Part shown: positions 16,317 to 24,748 of the stretch, piece after piece
Layout of the letters: every line of letters starts with the position of its first letter
Numbering within the stretch: the stretch's first letter is position 1
Origin: DASRJG01 sp032124015
GTDB taxonomy: Bacteria > Acidobacteriota > Polarisedimenticolia > Polarisedimenticolales > DASRJG01
Direction: 5' to 3'
DNA length: 30,566 nucleotides
Assembly: GCA_032124015.1 (NCBI GenBank)
Contig: JAQBEH010000154.1
Location: 1-30,566, forward strand
Notes under the pieces: generated by a model
Database searches by the model: none
Told to the model about the DNA's origin: nothing
The model's input: only the letters and a program-made list of their open reading frames with translations
Program-made: the position numbers and the translations under genes

Positions 16317-17984
16317 CTAGGAGGCGGCCTTCTTGGCACCCACCAGCGCGCGCAGCTCGGCCTGGGTGACGATCACCTTGACGGTTGACGACTCCTTGAG
16401 CTTGGCCGCGTAGGCTTCGAACGCCTTCTGGAGCTTCTCCCCACTCAGCGTGCCTTTGATCTGCTGGGCCACGCTCTCGAGCCCCTGGGCCTGCCCCGTG
16501 ATGAGATCCTTGACGAACACGACCGACGGCGTCCCACCGTCCGGCGCGTAGAGCCTGTAGTCACCGGCGCGCGTGCCGGTCAACGCCTCCCGCAGATCGG
16601 CCGGCAACTCGGCGACGATAATGGGGGCGGCTGGGATCCGCTGGTCGTCGGGAAGGGTCGCGGGGTCGCGCCGACCGTGCGCGTTGACGCGCATCCACGC
16701 GAGATCGGCTCCCGCACGGAGCTTTACGAGGGCGGCTTCTGCCGCGGCGCGCGTGTCGAACGGGAGTGCTACCAGGCGGATCATGTCGGGCGCGGTGAAC
16801 TCCTTGAGGTGTGCCCGGTAGTAAGCCGACACCTCGTCGTCCGAGACCTTGATGTCCGGCGCGAAGACCTTTGCGACGAAGGCGCCGAACATCAGATCGC
16901 TCTCGGTCTCGTCGCGAAGGGCGACGTACGCGGGCTTTTTGTCGAGTCCGAGTCGAAGGGCCTCCTTCATGACCACGCGCTTCGCGATCAGATCGTCCAA
17001 GACCTCGGCCTTCTTGCGATTCAGCTTCCCGCGCCCGCCCGCCTCGTCGGTACCGTGGAAGAGGCGCTTTCGGAGCGCCCCCGCGAGGTCGGCTATCGTG
17101 ATGGGCTTTTCACCCGCGATGGCGACGACCGGTCGCGTGTCCTTCAGGAACGAATCGAACCCCGGGGCCTTCGCGTCGAAGTCGACCGATGCGAGCAACG
17201 CCTGGTTTACGGTGGCGTACTTCTTCTTCAACTCCTCGACATAGGCGGTGAGGGTGGCGAGCTCGGCGCGTTTGTACGCCTCGATCTCTGCGGCAACATG
17301 GGATTCGGCGTTCTTTTCGAACTTGCGCTCGAGGAGGCGGGTCACCGCGAATTGCGAGCCGATCTTGTACACGGACGAAACCTGGCCGGGCTTCAACGCG
17401 GCGATCGCCGCCTGGACCTCGGGGAGCAGCTCGGACACCTCGATGAAGCCTTCCCCTTCGTCGACCTGCCCGAGCTTCTTCGCCGCAAGGTCTCTGATGG
17501 CGACCTCGAAGTCGTCCCCCTTGCCGACCGCAGCGACGACGGTCTTGGCGTCGGCCTCGGCGGGAGTCAGAATCGACAGCATGCTCACCATGGTGGTCAT
17601 GTCGCGTTCCAGCGCGTCGACTTTTTTGGGATCGACCTTGATGCCGGCGACTCGCGTCGCGAACAGACCGTCCCTCAGGGTGTCGCGCTCGAATACGCCG
17701 AGTTGATCGCGGACCTCGATCGTCTGGTCGAGTCCCATGCGGCCGGCTTCCTGGATGATCAGCGTCACGTTGATCCGTCGTTCGAGCGTCTTCCACGGAT
17801 CGGCCTCCGCGGCACCGCTCAGGTCGGTCTTCAGCTGCTCGATCGTGATCGCGTCGCCGTTGACGGTGGCGAGCACCCGACCCACCGGAGGCGGCCCGCC
17901 CGCGGGCGCCGCGGCGTGCGAGGGCCCGACGGGCGTCAGTGAGACGATCGCAGCCGCGGTCACGAGTCGGATGAGACCATTCAT
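16317..17984 (-). CDS. Periplasmic parvulin-type (SurA-like) chaperone/prolyl isomerase, OscH-like
   Basis: This 555-residue protein has a signal peptide (LIRLVTAAAIVSLTPVGPSHAA). It then has a SurA N-terminal-like helical region (VLATVNGDAITIEQLKTDLS, INVTLIIQEAGRMGLDQTIE). Two parvulin-like modules follow: one around DEGEGFIEVSELLPEVQAAI with LKPGQVSSVYKIGSQFAVTRL (about 165-230), and one around IRLVALPFDTRAAAEAALVKL (about 425-500). Between them lies a second chaperone-type segment with VVAIAGEKPITIADLAGALR. The modules are divergent, so isomerase activity is uncertain. The start overlaps the previous gene's stop as ATGA. As the last gene of the omcS operon it matches the prolyl isomerase-containing chaperone reported for the Geobacter osc cluster (OscH), which assists cytochrome folding before export. 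Confidence 0.82.
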   Translation of the reverse strand: MNGLIRLVTAAAIVSLTPVGPSHAAAPAGGPPPVGRVLATVNGDAITIEQLKTDLSGAAEADPWKTLERRINVTLIIQEAGRMGLDQTIEVRDQLGVFERDTLRDGLFATRVAGIKVDPKKVDALERDMTTMVSMLSILTPAEADAKTVVAAVGKGDDFEVAIRDLAAKKLGQVDEGEGFIEVSELLPEVQAAIAALKPGQVSSVYKIGSQFAVTRLLERKFEKNAESHVAAEIEAYKRAELATLTAYVEELKKKYATVNQALLASVDFDAKAPGFDSFLKDTRPVVAIAGEKPITIADLAGALRKRLFHGTDEAGGRGKLNRKKAEVLDDLIAKRVVMKEALRLGLDKKPAYVALRDETESDLMFGAFVAKVFAPDIKVSDDEVSAYYRAHLKEFTAPDMIRLVALPFDTRAAAEAALVKLRAGADLAWMRVNAHGRRDPATLPDDQRIPAAPIIVAELPADLREALTGTRAGDYRLYAPDGGTPSVVFVKDLITGQAQGLESVAQQIKGTLSGEKLQKAFEAYAAKLKESSTVKVIVTQAELRALVGAKKAAS

Positions 17985-19174
17985 GGTTTGCCTTTCGTTG
18001 GAGGAGCGGTGGGTGGGTGCACGCGGGCGCGACGTGTTTCTTGGTCGAGGCGCTCGACGACCCCGCGCACCAGTTCCGATGTCAAGAGCACGGCGGAACG
18101 CACGTGGCCCGTGCCGAACAGATGCAGACCGTCGTCGCCGCGGGCGAAGCTGAAGCTCGCCCAGATCACGCGGCGTGAGCGGGCCTCGATTGCGTTCGCG
18201 GTGAAGCCCACACTGGGGCTTCCGGCGTTGATGCCCAGCGGTTCGTAGACCGAGACACGTCCGGAGACGACCACGTCGACGTTCAGCAACGCCCGGACCG
18301 CGTCGACTTGAGCGAGAGAGACACCTCCGTCTTGGATGACGCGCGCATCGAGGAGCGCCTGTCTCACGACCCCGGGCTCTAGGACGTCGTACGCCTCGTA
18401 GGCGGCGAGACGCCCGACGAATTGCCGGGCGACAAGCTCCCCGATGTCGCGATCGGGTCCGTCGGTGAAGAAGGGAAGGACCGCGACCCGGCTGCGGGCG
18501 GCACCCTCCGGAGGGCCTGCGCGCGAGGCGTCGAAGGCCATGCTCCGCGGCCGAAACCTCCTGTCGACACCATGCCGACTCGTTTCCCCGGCTTCGCCGG
18601 CCTGTAGGGCGACTCGGAAGGCCGCGAGCCCATCCGCGATCTCCGCAACCGCCTCCTCCAGCAGCGCGTCCGCGTCCTTCCCCAGCCCCAGCCCGAAGGC
18701 TCCGGGCCGCTCGAGCGCGTGATGGGCCGCCCCGTCCATCCAAAGGATCGGCGTCTCGGGCGTCGCTCCTACCCACCGGCACGTCAGCGCGACGCGCGAT
18801 GGTTGCGACTCGTCCCAGTCGTCGACGGAGGTGATCAAGATCCCGGTCACCCCGGACTCCTCGGCGAACGCCGTCGCCATGCTCGCCGATACACCTCCCG
18901 TATACCGTTCGCGGTGCCGCGCGAGCACGGCGTCCACGTCGGCCTGCGGGAGCACGCTGAACCCTCGTGCCACGAGGGCCGCGCCGAGCGATTCGGCGAT
19001 GTGCTCGACGGGAGCGAGTCCGGACGGCGGCGGAACCGGCGTCAACACCGCGATCAGCGTGGCGCCGTCCGGAATGAACGGGGCCGCCGGCGCCTGGGAC
19101 GCCAGAAGCAGGAGCATCGGCGCGGCCACGAGCCGCGCGACGGCTCTACTCGAAGAGCTTGTCGAGAAGATCAC
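17981..19174 (-). CDS. Exported CsgG/LpoB-like tandem-domain protein
   Basis: This protein of about 397 residues has a secretion signal (LVAAPMLLLLASQAPAAPF). It has two alpha/beta domains of the CsgG-LpoB-TolB-N type: residues about 38-190 (TLIAVLTPVPPPSG...SVLPQADVDAVLARHRERY...GVTGILITSVDDW) and about 240-380 (RVAVLPFFTDGPDRDIGELV, VVRQALLDARVIQDG, NVDVVVSGRVSVYEP). The LPFF...LL-D-VVSGRV pattern is typical of this fold, which forms rings or docks on outer-membrane channels. GTG at 19174 is chosen for the GAGG six bases upstream and lies inside the preceding lipoprotein gene (29-base overlap). It couples by ATGA to the chaperone gene. I infer that it is part of the channel apparatus for the OmcS filament. 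Confidence 0.75.
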   Translation of the reverse strand: MIFSTSSSSRAVARLVAAPMLLLLASQAPAAPFIPDGATLIAVLTPVPPPSGLAPVEHIAESLGAALVARGFSVLPQADVDAVLARHRERYTGGVSASMATAFAEESGVTGILITSVDDWDESQPSRVALTCRWVGATPETPILWMDGAAHHALERPGAFGLGLGKDADALLEEAVAEIADGLAAFRVALQAGEAGETSRHGVDRRFRPRSMAFDASRAGPPEGAARSRVAVLPFFTDGPDRDIGELVARQFVGRLAAYEAYDVLEPGVVRQALLDARVIQDGGVSLAQVDAVRALLNVDVVVSGRVSVYEPLGINAGSPSVGFTANAIEARSRRVIWASFSFARGDDGLHLFGTGHVRSAVLLTSELVRGVVERLDQETRRARVHPPTAPPTKGKP

Positions 19175-19727
19175 GGACGGCCTCGGTGGTGACTTGATCC
19201 ATGGGGTCGCCACCGCCCCCGAACATGCGGTCGCCGGCGGTGATGCCCCCTTGGGTGGACGACGCGCTCCAGACGATCTTGCCGGTCTGGGTTTCCATCA
19301 GTTGAACGCTCACGGACACGACGTTCGACGCCGCGCTCCCGGAGCGGACCTCGCCATACTCTCGCACGACCCCGGTGATCATGGCGTCCACCTGCAGGAT
19401 CTTCCCGAGGTTGACGCACTCCTCGGCGGTCGGCGTCGTGCCTTTCGTCACCGCGGCGCGATCCAGTCCCCGCGCCACCTCCCCGGGGGGGAGCACGTAG
19501 ATCGAGCCCCCGGCCTGGAGCATCGTCATGAACACGTCCCGAACGCGCTCCGCCGCCGCGGGCGCCTGGGTCAGATTCGCGAATGGAAGCACGCCCACCT
19601 TCTGGAGGAGACTGAAGTCCATGCCGGGATCGTGATAGGTCACTTCCGCCGGCCGGTGCGTCGTGCAGCCGGCAACGGCAAGAACGGCCGCGAAGGCCAC
19701 CACTCGAATCGCCCAGGATGCTCGCAT
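19146..19727 (-). CDS. CsgG/LpoB-like outer-membrane lipoprotein
   Basis: This 193-residue lipoprotein has the signal MRASWAIRVVAFAAVLAVAG with lipobox LAVAGC, so it should be lipidated at C21. The mature part is one CsgG/LpoB-like domain: KVGVLPFANLTQAP, an amphipathic helix, GGSIYVLPPGEVARGL, CVNLGKILQVDAMITGVVREYG, and VSVSVQLMETQTGKIVWSAS, where the last strand pattern is characteristic of the family. The ATG is chosen for the lipoprotein signal and the purine-rich AAGGGGGT upstream. It lies 10 bases after the barrel gene and overlaps the tandem-domain gene. It is probably anchored to the outer membrane next to the barrel. The position resembles the channel-like components of the Geobacter osc cluster. 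Confidence 0.82.
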   Translation of the reverse strand: MRASWAIRVVAFAAVLAVAGCTTHRPAEVTYHDPGMDFSLLQKVGVLPFANLTQAPAAAERVRDVFMTMLQAGGSIYVLPPGEVARGLDRAAVTKGTTPTAEECVNLGKILQVDAMITGVVREYGEVRSGSAASNVVSVSVQLMETQTGKIVWSASSTQGGITAGDRMFGGGGDPMDQVTTEAVRDLLDKLFE

Positions 19728-19737
19728 CGCTACCCCC

Positions 19738-21951
19738 TTAGAATCCGATGTGCAAGATGCCGGCCAGGGTGTCCTGCCGGCTCGAGCCGAGATCCGATTC
19801 AATCCTCAGGTTCTCATAGGAGATCTGAAGATAGGACCGGCGATTGAATTCCCACCTTATGTTCGGCGTGAAGGTCTGATTGTCCTCGTTGTAGAGCGAA
19901 TTGCGGTTCTCGGTGTAGTTCAGGCCGAGATGGAACGTTCCCCCGGGAAACGGCGTCCAACTGAAGGCAAACGTGTCGAAGGTCCGGTTCGGCTGTCCCG
20001 TGCGCTGATCGTAAAGCCAGGACGCGTAGAGATAGACCGAGGAGACGGGGCTGAACGCGATGCCGACGGTTGCCGACCGGACTCCTTCCTGCCAGTCCGG
20101 CACGCCGCGAGCCGAGTAGCTCGAAGTCCGATCGTCGAGGTCGATATTGATCGTCATCGTCCTGTGTGGCACCAGCGTTGTTCCCACGTGGTATTGCATG
20201 GAATCGGTCGTCGGAGCGTTGGCGAACGCGTTGTGGGAACTGCCGACGCTGACGTTCAGGTCGACACCCTGGTAGACGGTCGCGCTCGAATTAAGGAAGA
20301 CCCCCGTGCTCGACTGCCTGACGCCTCCGGTGACAGTATCGGCCCCGCTGAACGAGAGCGTATTCCGGAGCGTCTCGAGCGGAGTCGAGCTCACGAGGGC
20401 GCTATAGACGTAGGCGACCCGCGACCCCCCTTGCTCGTGGCCGTCCTCCCGGGCGACCCGTGCGCTCACCGCCCAGACATCGTCGAATCGCTGCTGGAGG
20501 AACAGCCCGTTGGACAGTGTCCAATACGTCGCGCTCCCGGAATTCTCGGCCCCGTAGAAAGTCGTTTCGAAGTAGAAGCCCGTGCTTTTCAAGAGGCGAA
20601 TGCGAGAATTGGCCTGGACCAGGTTGCGCGTGTTGGTCACCGTCTGCGAGATCGATCCGGAAGACTGAGTGAGAAAGGTCTCCATCTCGGTCACCAGAAT
20701 GGCCGGATACGCGGACGCTGACGGGACCGTTGCCGCGAGCGGCAGCACGACGACCTTGATGTACCGGGTGTTCACGAACGGGAAGCGGATCTGGAACCGT
20801 TTGTCGAAGGGGCCGAACGGTGCCGCCGCGACGGTCGACCGGAGGTTCCAGAACTGTCCATCCGCGCTCGTCCAGATATCCCACCTGAACGAGCGCGAGA
20901 TTTCGACCGGCAGCTCCCGATCGACCCAGACTTGGATGAGGTTGACGTCGCGGACGATCCCAAGGTCGACGCCGAAGTTGCGCGCGCGCCGGTCCCCCGC
21001 CGGGGGGGGGAGCCCGAGATTGATGCTCGTCCCGACCAGCGTGTTCTGGTCCACGAGTGCCGGGAGCGGGGTGAGCACGCCCTGGTCCGGCGTGTCGTCG
21101 ATGTCGTACCCTCCGGTGAGGGCGACGACCGGGATGACGAGCTCCCCCGTCCCCGCGTTGTTGACTTCGATCTGACGATACCCGCCGTTCCAACTGCCGT
21201 AGAGATCCCAGATCTGGTTGAAGAACGTGTCGTTGAATCGCACTTCGCCGTTGTGGGCGATCGTTTGGAAGTCCGACCCCGTGATCTGGTCGGTTTGCTT
21301 CTCGAGCAGTCCGCGATAGAACAGCCGCGTCGAGGGCACCGGAATGTACTCGGAATTCACGCGAAGGATGTTCTGCGTGGCGTCCACCGATTCTCGCGTG
21401 GCGTCGCGGTCCTCCACGTGGGACAGCTCGAGCCGCAGCGATGGCAGCCGGACCGGGTACCACCCGAACACGCCGATGAACGTGTCCCGAACAAGTTCAA
21501 ATGTCGCGAGGTTGTCCGTCCCGAACCTCTCGTCGGTCCGATACCAGGCCGCTTCCGCCAAGAAGACATCCGAACGCAGCGCCAGGCGAACGTAGGGACG
21601 CAGCTTCGACGCGGACGAGTCCCGCGTGAAGCCATCCTGGTCGATGGTCGTGTCGTCGTGTTCGTAGTACGCCCCGAGATCGATGAGCAGATGCGGGAAA
21701 AGTCGACGCGTCCAGGTCACGTTGACCCGGCGTACCCAGACCGAAGAGTCGAGTTGGCCCGCCTGCCCCAGCGTCGATTCGAACTCCGTGCTGGTGTCGC
21801 TTCGCCCCAACTCGAAGTACCCGCGGACGTCGTCGGCCGTGCGCGCGGACGACCCGGCGACGAGAGCGAGGATCGCCCCCAACGCGAACCGGGCCACGTC
21901 CCGGACGCGAGGACCGGGGGGGAGGACCGGCGTCGTCGTCTTGGACGTCAT
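19738..21951 (-). CDS. Large outer-membrane beta-barrel with inserted discoidin-like domain
   Basis: This 737-residue protein has an N-terminal signal (RFALGAILALVAGSSARTAD). Many amphipathic strands follow (VRGYFELGR, WVRRVNVTWTRRL, LLIDLGAYYEHDD, YVRLALRSDVFLAEAAWY), continuing to a terminal IHIGF with C-terminal Phe, the outer-membrane insertion signature. Residues about 285-430 break the barrel pattern and look like an F5/8 type C (discoidin) fold: LIQVWVDRELPVEISRSF, WTSADGQFWNL, and the closing TRYIKVVVLPL. It should be the pore of the export machinery or a porin-cytochrome conduit. It overlaps the preceding lipoprotein-propeller gene by ATGA. I know no named family that combines the two parts, so channel function is inferred from barrel size and operon position. 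Confidence 0.82.
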   Translation of the reverse strand: MTSKTTTPVLPPGPRVRDVARFALGAILALVAGSSARTADDVRGYFELGRSDTSTEFESTLGQAGQLDSSVWVRRVNVTWTRRLFPHLLIDLGAYYEHDDTTIDQDGFTRDSSASKLRPYVRLALRSDVFLAEAAWYRTDERFGTDNLATFELVRDTFIGVFGWYPVRLPSLRLELSHVEDRDATRESVDATQNILRVNSEYIPVPSTRLFYRGLLEKQTDQITGSDFQTIAHNGEVRFNDTFFNQIWDLYGSWNGGYRQIEVNNAGTGELVIPVVALTGGYDIDDTPDQGVLTPLPALVDQNTLVGTSINLGLPPPAGDRRARNFGVDLGIVRDVNLIQVWVDRELPVEISRSFRWDIWTSADGQFWNLRSTVAAAPFGPFDKRFQIRFPFVNTRYIKVVVLPLAATVPSASAYPAILVTEMETFLTQSSGSISQTVTNTRNLVQANSRIRLLKSTGFYFETTFYGAENSGSATYWTLSNGLFLQQRFDDVWAVSARVAREDGHEQGGSRVAYVYSALVSSTPLETLRNTLSFSGADTVTGGVRQSSTGVFLNSSATVYQGVDLNVSVGSSHNAFANAPTTDSMQYHVGTTLVPHRTMTINIDLDDRTSSYSARGVPDWQEGVRSATVGIAFSPVSSVYLYASWLYDQRTGQPNRTFDTFAFSWTPFPGGTFHLGLNYTENRNSLYNEDNQTFTPNIRWEFNRRSYLQISYENLRIESDLGSSRQDTLAGILHIGF

Positions 21952-23366
21952 CGTGCCTCGAGGAATCCCAAGGCCGCGGGATCGGGACCGAGTTGCGTGC
22001 GGGTCAGGATCTTTCGGCCGACGACACCGACGACGTCGACCTCGCAGGCCTCGCCCAGCAACACGCCGAGCGCGTTTCCTTCACGCTCCAGCGCCAGGTA
22101 AGCCACGTCGCCGCGAACCGGGATTTCGTCGATCGGAAGGAGTGAGGCCGGATCGAAGATCTCGATCTTGCCCGTTCCCCGCCGGGCGAGGAAGAGTCTT
22201 CCGCTCTGGCGGTCGACCTCGAGAGCCTGCGCCCCGTTACCCACGAAGATCCGCCGAAGCGTGGCCAGAGACGACGTATCGGCCACCAGGAGGTTCGGCG
22301 ACCATGCGTGAGCGACGTAGAGCAGCTCGTCCGCTCGCCCGCCGAGTCGAGCCTGGACGGGGGCCGTGTCGGTCGCGATGGAGCCGACGATCGAGCGGGA
22401 TGTCACATCCACGACCGAAACGGAGCTCCCACGCTCGGCCACGACGAAGGCACGACGCCCGTCGCGACTGATCACGAGGCTGACCGGGTTGCTGCCGACG
22501 GCGATGCGGTCCGTCTCGACGCCTGCTGTGGTGTCCACGAAGCTGACGGTGTCCGAGCCGGAGTTGGCGACGATCAGAGTCCGGCCGTCCGGCGTCAGGA
22601 CCACGTCCCGCGGAGCGTCTCCCGATCGCAACTCGACGCGCTCCCGCACGCGATCTTCGACCAGATCGAGCACCGCGACCACGTCGTCTCCGGTAACCGC
22701 CACATAAGCGCGCAGACGTTCCGGGTCGATAGCCAGAGCGGCCGGTGCGTGGCCGACCGGGATGATGGAGGCGATCCGGCCGGTCCGCTTGTCGAACAGG
22801 GCGACCGCCCTCCAGCCGCCCACGCTGGCCAGCCCGAGCAGCCCGGACGCGACCTTCCCAGGGGGGACGAGAACGAACTCGGGGTCGAAGCGACCGGGAT
22901 CACCAGGCTGTGTTCTCGAACGCAACTCGGCGTTTACGACGACGGCGGCATCTCGCGTCGCGGTGAATGGAAAGGAGGCGTCGACCGGCTCGGCGGGGAC
23001 CTCGAGAGGTCCTCCGCCCCCCGAGGCGGCTCGCGACGCCGAGACGAAGGTCACCCTCAACCCGACGTAGGAACCAGGGGGGACCGGGCCGGAAAGCCAG
23101 AGTCGCTCAGGCGGAAACGGCCGTCCTCCCGTCGGCTCGATCGCGACCTGCAACGGGACGGTCCCGCCGTCCCCCCGGATAGCGCTCGCGGTGGAGACCT
23201 CGAACACGGTCGAGGGGGCGGCCGGCTCGCGGATGAAGACGTAAAGGGCACTGCTCCCCGAGGGTGGCGCGACGCGATCGGCCGGCGTGCCGAGCCTCGC
23301 GGGGGCACAACTCGCCGCAGCGAGAACGACGGCCGCGCCGCCGAAGAGTCTTCCCGGGAGCTTCAT
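21948..23366 (-). CDS. Lipoprotein with YVTN-type beta-propeller
   Basis: This 472-residue lipoprotein has the signal MKLPGRLFGGAAVVLAAASC, with lipobox AAASC giving lipidation at C20. An N-terminal beta-sandwich-like domain (about 45-155, STVFEVSTASAIRGDGGTV) precedes a seven-blade propeller of YVTN repeats: RIASIIPVGHAPAALAIDPE, RAYVAVTGDDVVAVLDLVE, TLIVANSGSDTVSFVDTTAG, AFVVAERGSSVSVVDVTSRS, LLYVAHAWSPNLLVADTSS and RLFLARRGTGKIEIFDPASL. The ATG at 23366 is preferred for GAGGA upstream and the lipobox. It overlaps the barrel gene. It is downstream of the terminator after omcS, so its expression depends on readthrough or a local promoter. It probably sits at the outer membrane as part of the filament machinery. 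Confidence 0.85.
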   Translation of the reverse strand: MKLPGRLFGGAAVVLAAASCAPARLGTPADRVAPPSGSSALYVFIREPAAPSTVFEVSTASAIRGDGGTVPLQVAIEPTGGRPFPPERLWLSGPVPPGSYVGLRVTFVSASRAASGGGGPLEVPAEPVDASFPFTATRDAAVVVNAELRSRTQPGDPGRFDPEFVLVPPGKVASGLLGLASVGGWRAVALFDKRTGRIASIIPVGHAPAALAIDPERLRAYVAVTGDDVVAVLDLVEDRVRERVELRSGDAPRDVVLTPDGRTLIVANSGSDTVSFVDTTAGVETDRIAVGSNPVSLVISRDGRRAFVVAERGSSVSVVDVTSRSIVGSIATDTAPVQARLGGRADELLYVAHAWSPNLLVADTSSLATLRRIFVGNGAQALEVDRQSGRLFLARRGTGKIEIFDPASLLPIDEIPVRGDVAYLALEREGNALGVLLGEACEVDVVGVVGRKILTRTQLGPDPAALGFLEAR

Positions 23367-23403
23367 CCAGTCCTCGTCGGCCCATGATAGGGGACCCATT
23401 ACG

Positions 23404-23436
23404 CAAAAAGGGGGCCGACTTGCGTCGGCCCCCTTG
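23404..23436 (-). terminator. Intrinsic terminator after the omcS-like gene
   Basis: A perfect 12-bp GC-rich stem (AAGGGGGCCGAC at 23408-23419 with its complement at 23424-23435) and a 4-base loop are followed, in the minus-strand direction, by a run of five T. It starts about 40 bases beyond the stop of the omcS-like gene and before the next gene of the operon. Confidence 0.88.
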
Positions 23437-23477
23437 GTCTCGTCACGACCCGGATGGTCTCCGGGCCCAGGACAGGC

Positions 23478-24734
23478 CTAGTCTTGCGCGTGGCACTTAT
23501 TGCAGAGCACGCGCTGATAGGACGCCCACTTCGTGGCGGGCTGGTCGTAGTAGGCGCCGGCCATCTCGGTCGAGGTCCGGCCGCGGGCGAACTGAACGGG
23601 CGCGCCGTTGTCGGTTCCAGGATAGGCGCCGTTGTAGGTCAGGAATTCGCCTTCCATGTTCCAGCGGAGCATCTCGGGGAACCCGGAGGCGTGGGCGCGG
23701 TGGCAGGAGAGGCAGGTCACCTGGTCGGATCCGACCGGACCGTCCAGGACCGTGTTGTTGTTGGCCGAGAGCGCGCGGAGACCGGCGTAGGTCGTGACTG
23801 TCGCGCCCTTCGCGAAGGGGACGAGCGACTGGTAGGCGGACCCGTGCGTGCCCGTGAGGTCGCCGGACTTGACATAACTGTCATAGGTGCCGGCGATGCC
23901 GCTGAGCGATTGGTCCACGGGGTGGACATAGTTGCCGGTCGAGTGCATGTCGGAGTGGCATGTGGCGCACCACGTACCCCAGTTTTCATGACCTGAGGTC
24001 GCGATCGTGCCGTAGGCCACGCGAACCAAGTTGGTCGCTTCGGTCTGGTTGTAGGTCGAGGGAGCAACGGCCGAGGGGTTGCCGGCGAAGGTCACGCCGT
24101 CGGTCGTGTAGCCGGCACCGTTGAGAAGGCGATACGCGCCAACCGCTTCACCGGCCACCGGGTCGGCGCTGTTGTTATAGGAGCCCGAGCGTACGATCGG
24201 GCCGCCCGAACGCGAGATCGTCCCGTCCGGAAGCCGACGGTACTTGCCGTGCGGATTGTGGCAACTGGCGCAGCCGAGCTGACCGTTCGGGTACGAACCG
24301 CCGGGCGACGTCGGATTGTCGGTGTCGGCGACGTAGCCGTAGCTCGCCCCGGCAGCGATGATGTTATGGCCGTGGGTCTGGCCTTCTTCCGTGTTGAGCG
24401 TGCCGCGCACGGTGAAGGTGTAGGTCTTCTTCAACCAGCCGAAGTCGCCGCCCGGAGTTCTCTGAAGCGGGGCGGTGCCCGCCGGCATGTCGGCGGACGC
24501 GGTGCTGATGTGGTAGCTGGACGGGGTCAGCAGCCCGGCCTGCTGGTGGCAACTGAGGCACGTGGAGCTGCCGTCCGGACCGATCAGCAGGCTGGTCCCC
24601 GCGGGGTCCGGGCTGTGCATGCTGTGGCACCCGCCGCATTCCGCGACGCCGCCCGAGTGGAAGGCGTACACGTTGCCGAAGCTGGCAAGTCCGAACGCTG
24701 CGGCAAGAACCAAAATCGAACGGAGCTGTCTCAT
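23478..24734 (-). CDS. omcS: OmcS-type hexaheme nanowire cytochrome
   Basis: This 418-residue precursor has a 24-residue signal ending NVYA; the mature protein starts FHSGGVAECGGCHSMH. Six CxxCH sites lie at residues 33-37, 59-63, 155-159, 256-260, 341-345 and 411-415. It agrees with my memory of Geobacter sulfurreducens OmcS over its whole length: SYHISTASADMPAGTAPLQ, GGDFGWLKKTY, CHNPHGKYRR, AVAPSTYNQTEAT, CLSCHRAHASGF and LCNKCHAQD all have near-identical counterparts. OmcS polymerises into extracellular filaments with a continuous heme chain. H40 (mature H16), reported as the ligand donated to heme 5 of the next subunit, is conserved. AAGGAGGA lies four bases before the ATG, the strongest ribosome binding site here, fitting high expression. 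Mature length (394) is slightly below OmcS (about 407). Confidence 0.95.
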   Translation of the reverse strand: MRQLRSILVLAAAFGLASFGNVYAFHSGGVAECGGCHSMHSPDPAGTSLLIGPDGSSTCLSCHQQAGLLTPSSYHISTASADMPAGTAPLQRTPGGDFGWLKKTYTFTVRGTLNTEEGQTHGHNIIAAGASYGYVADTDNPTSPGGSYPNGQLGCASCHNPHGKYRRLPDGTISRSGGPIVRSGSYNNSADPVAGEAVGAYRLLNGAGYTTDGVTFAGNPSAVAPSTYNQTEATNLVRVAYGTIATSGHENWGTWCATCHSDMHSTGNYVHPVDQSLSGIAGTYDSYVKSGDLTGTHGSAYQSLVPFAKGATVTTYAGLRALSANNNTVLDGPVGSDQVTCLSCHRAHASGFPEMLRWNMEGEFLTYNGAYPGTDNGAPVQFARGRTSTEMAGAYYDQPATKWASYQRVLCNKCHAQD

Positions 24735-24748
24735 CGAATCCTCCTTAA

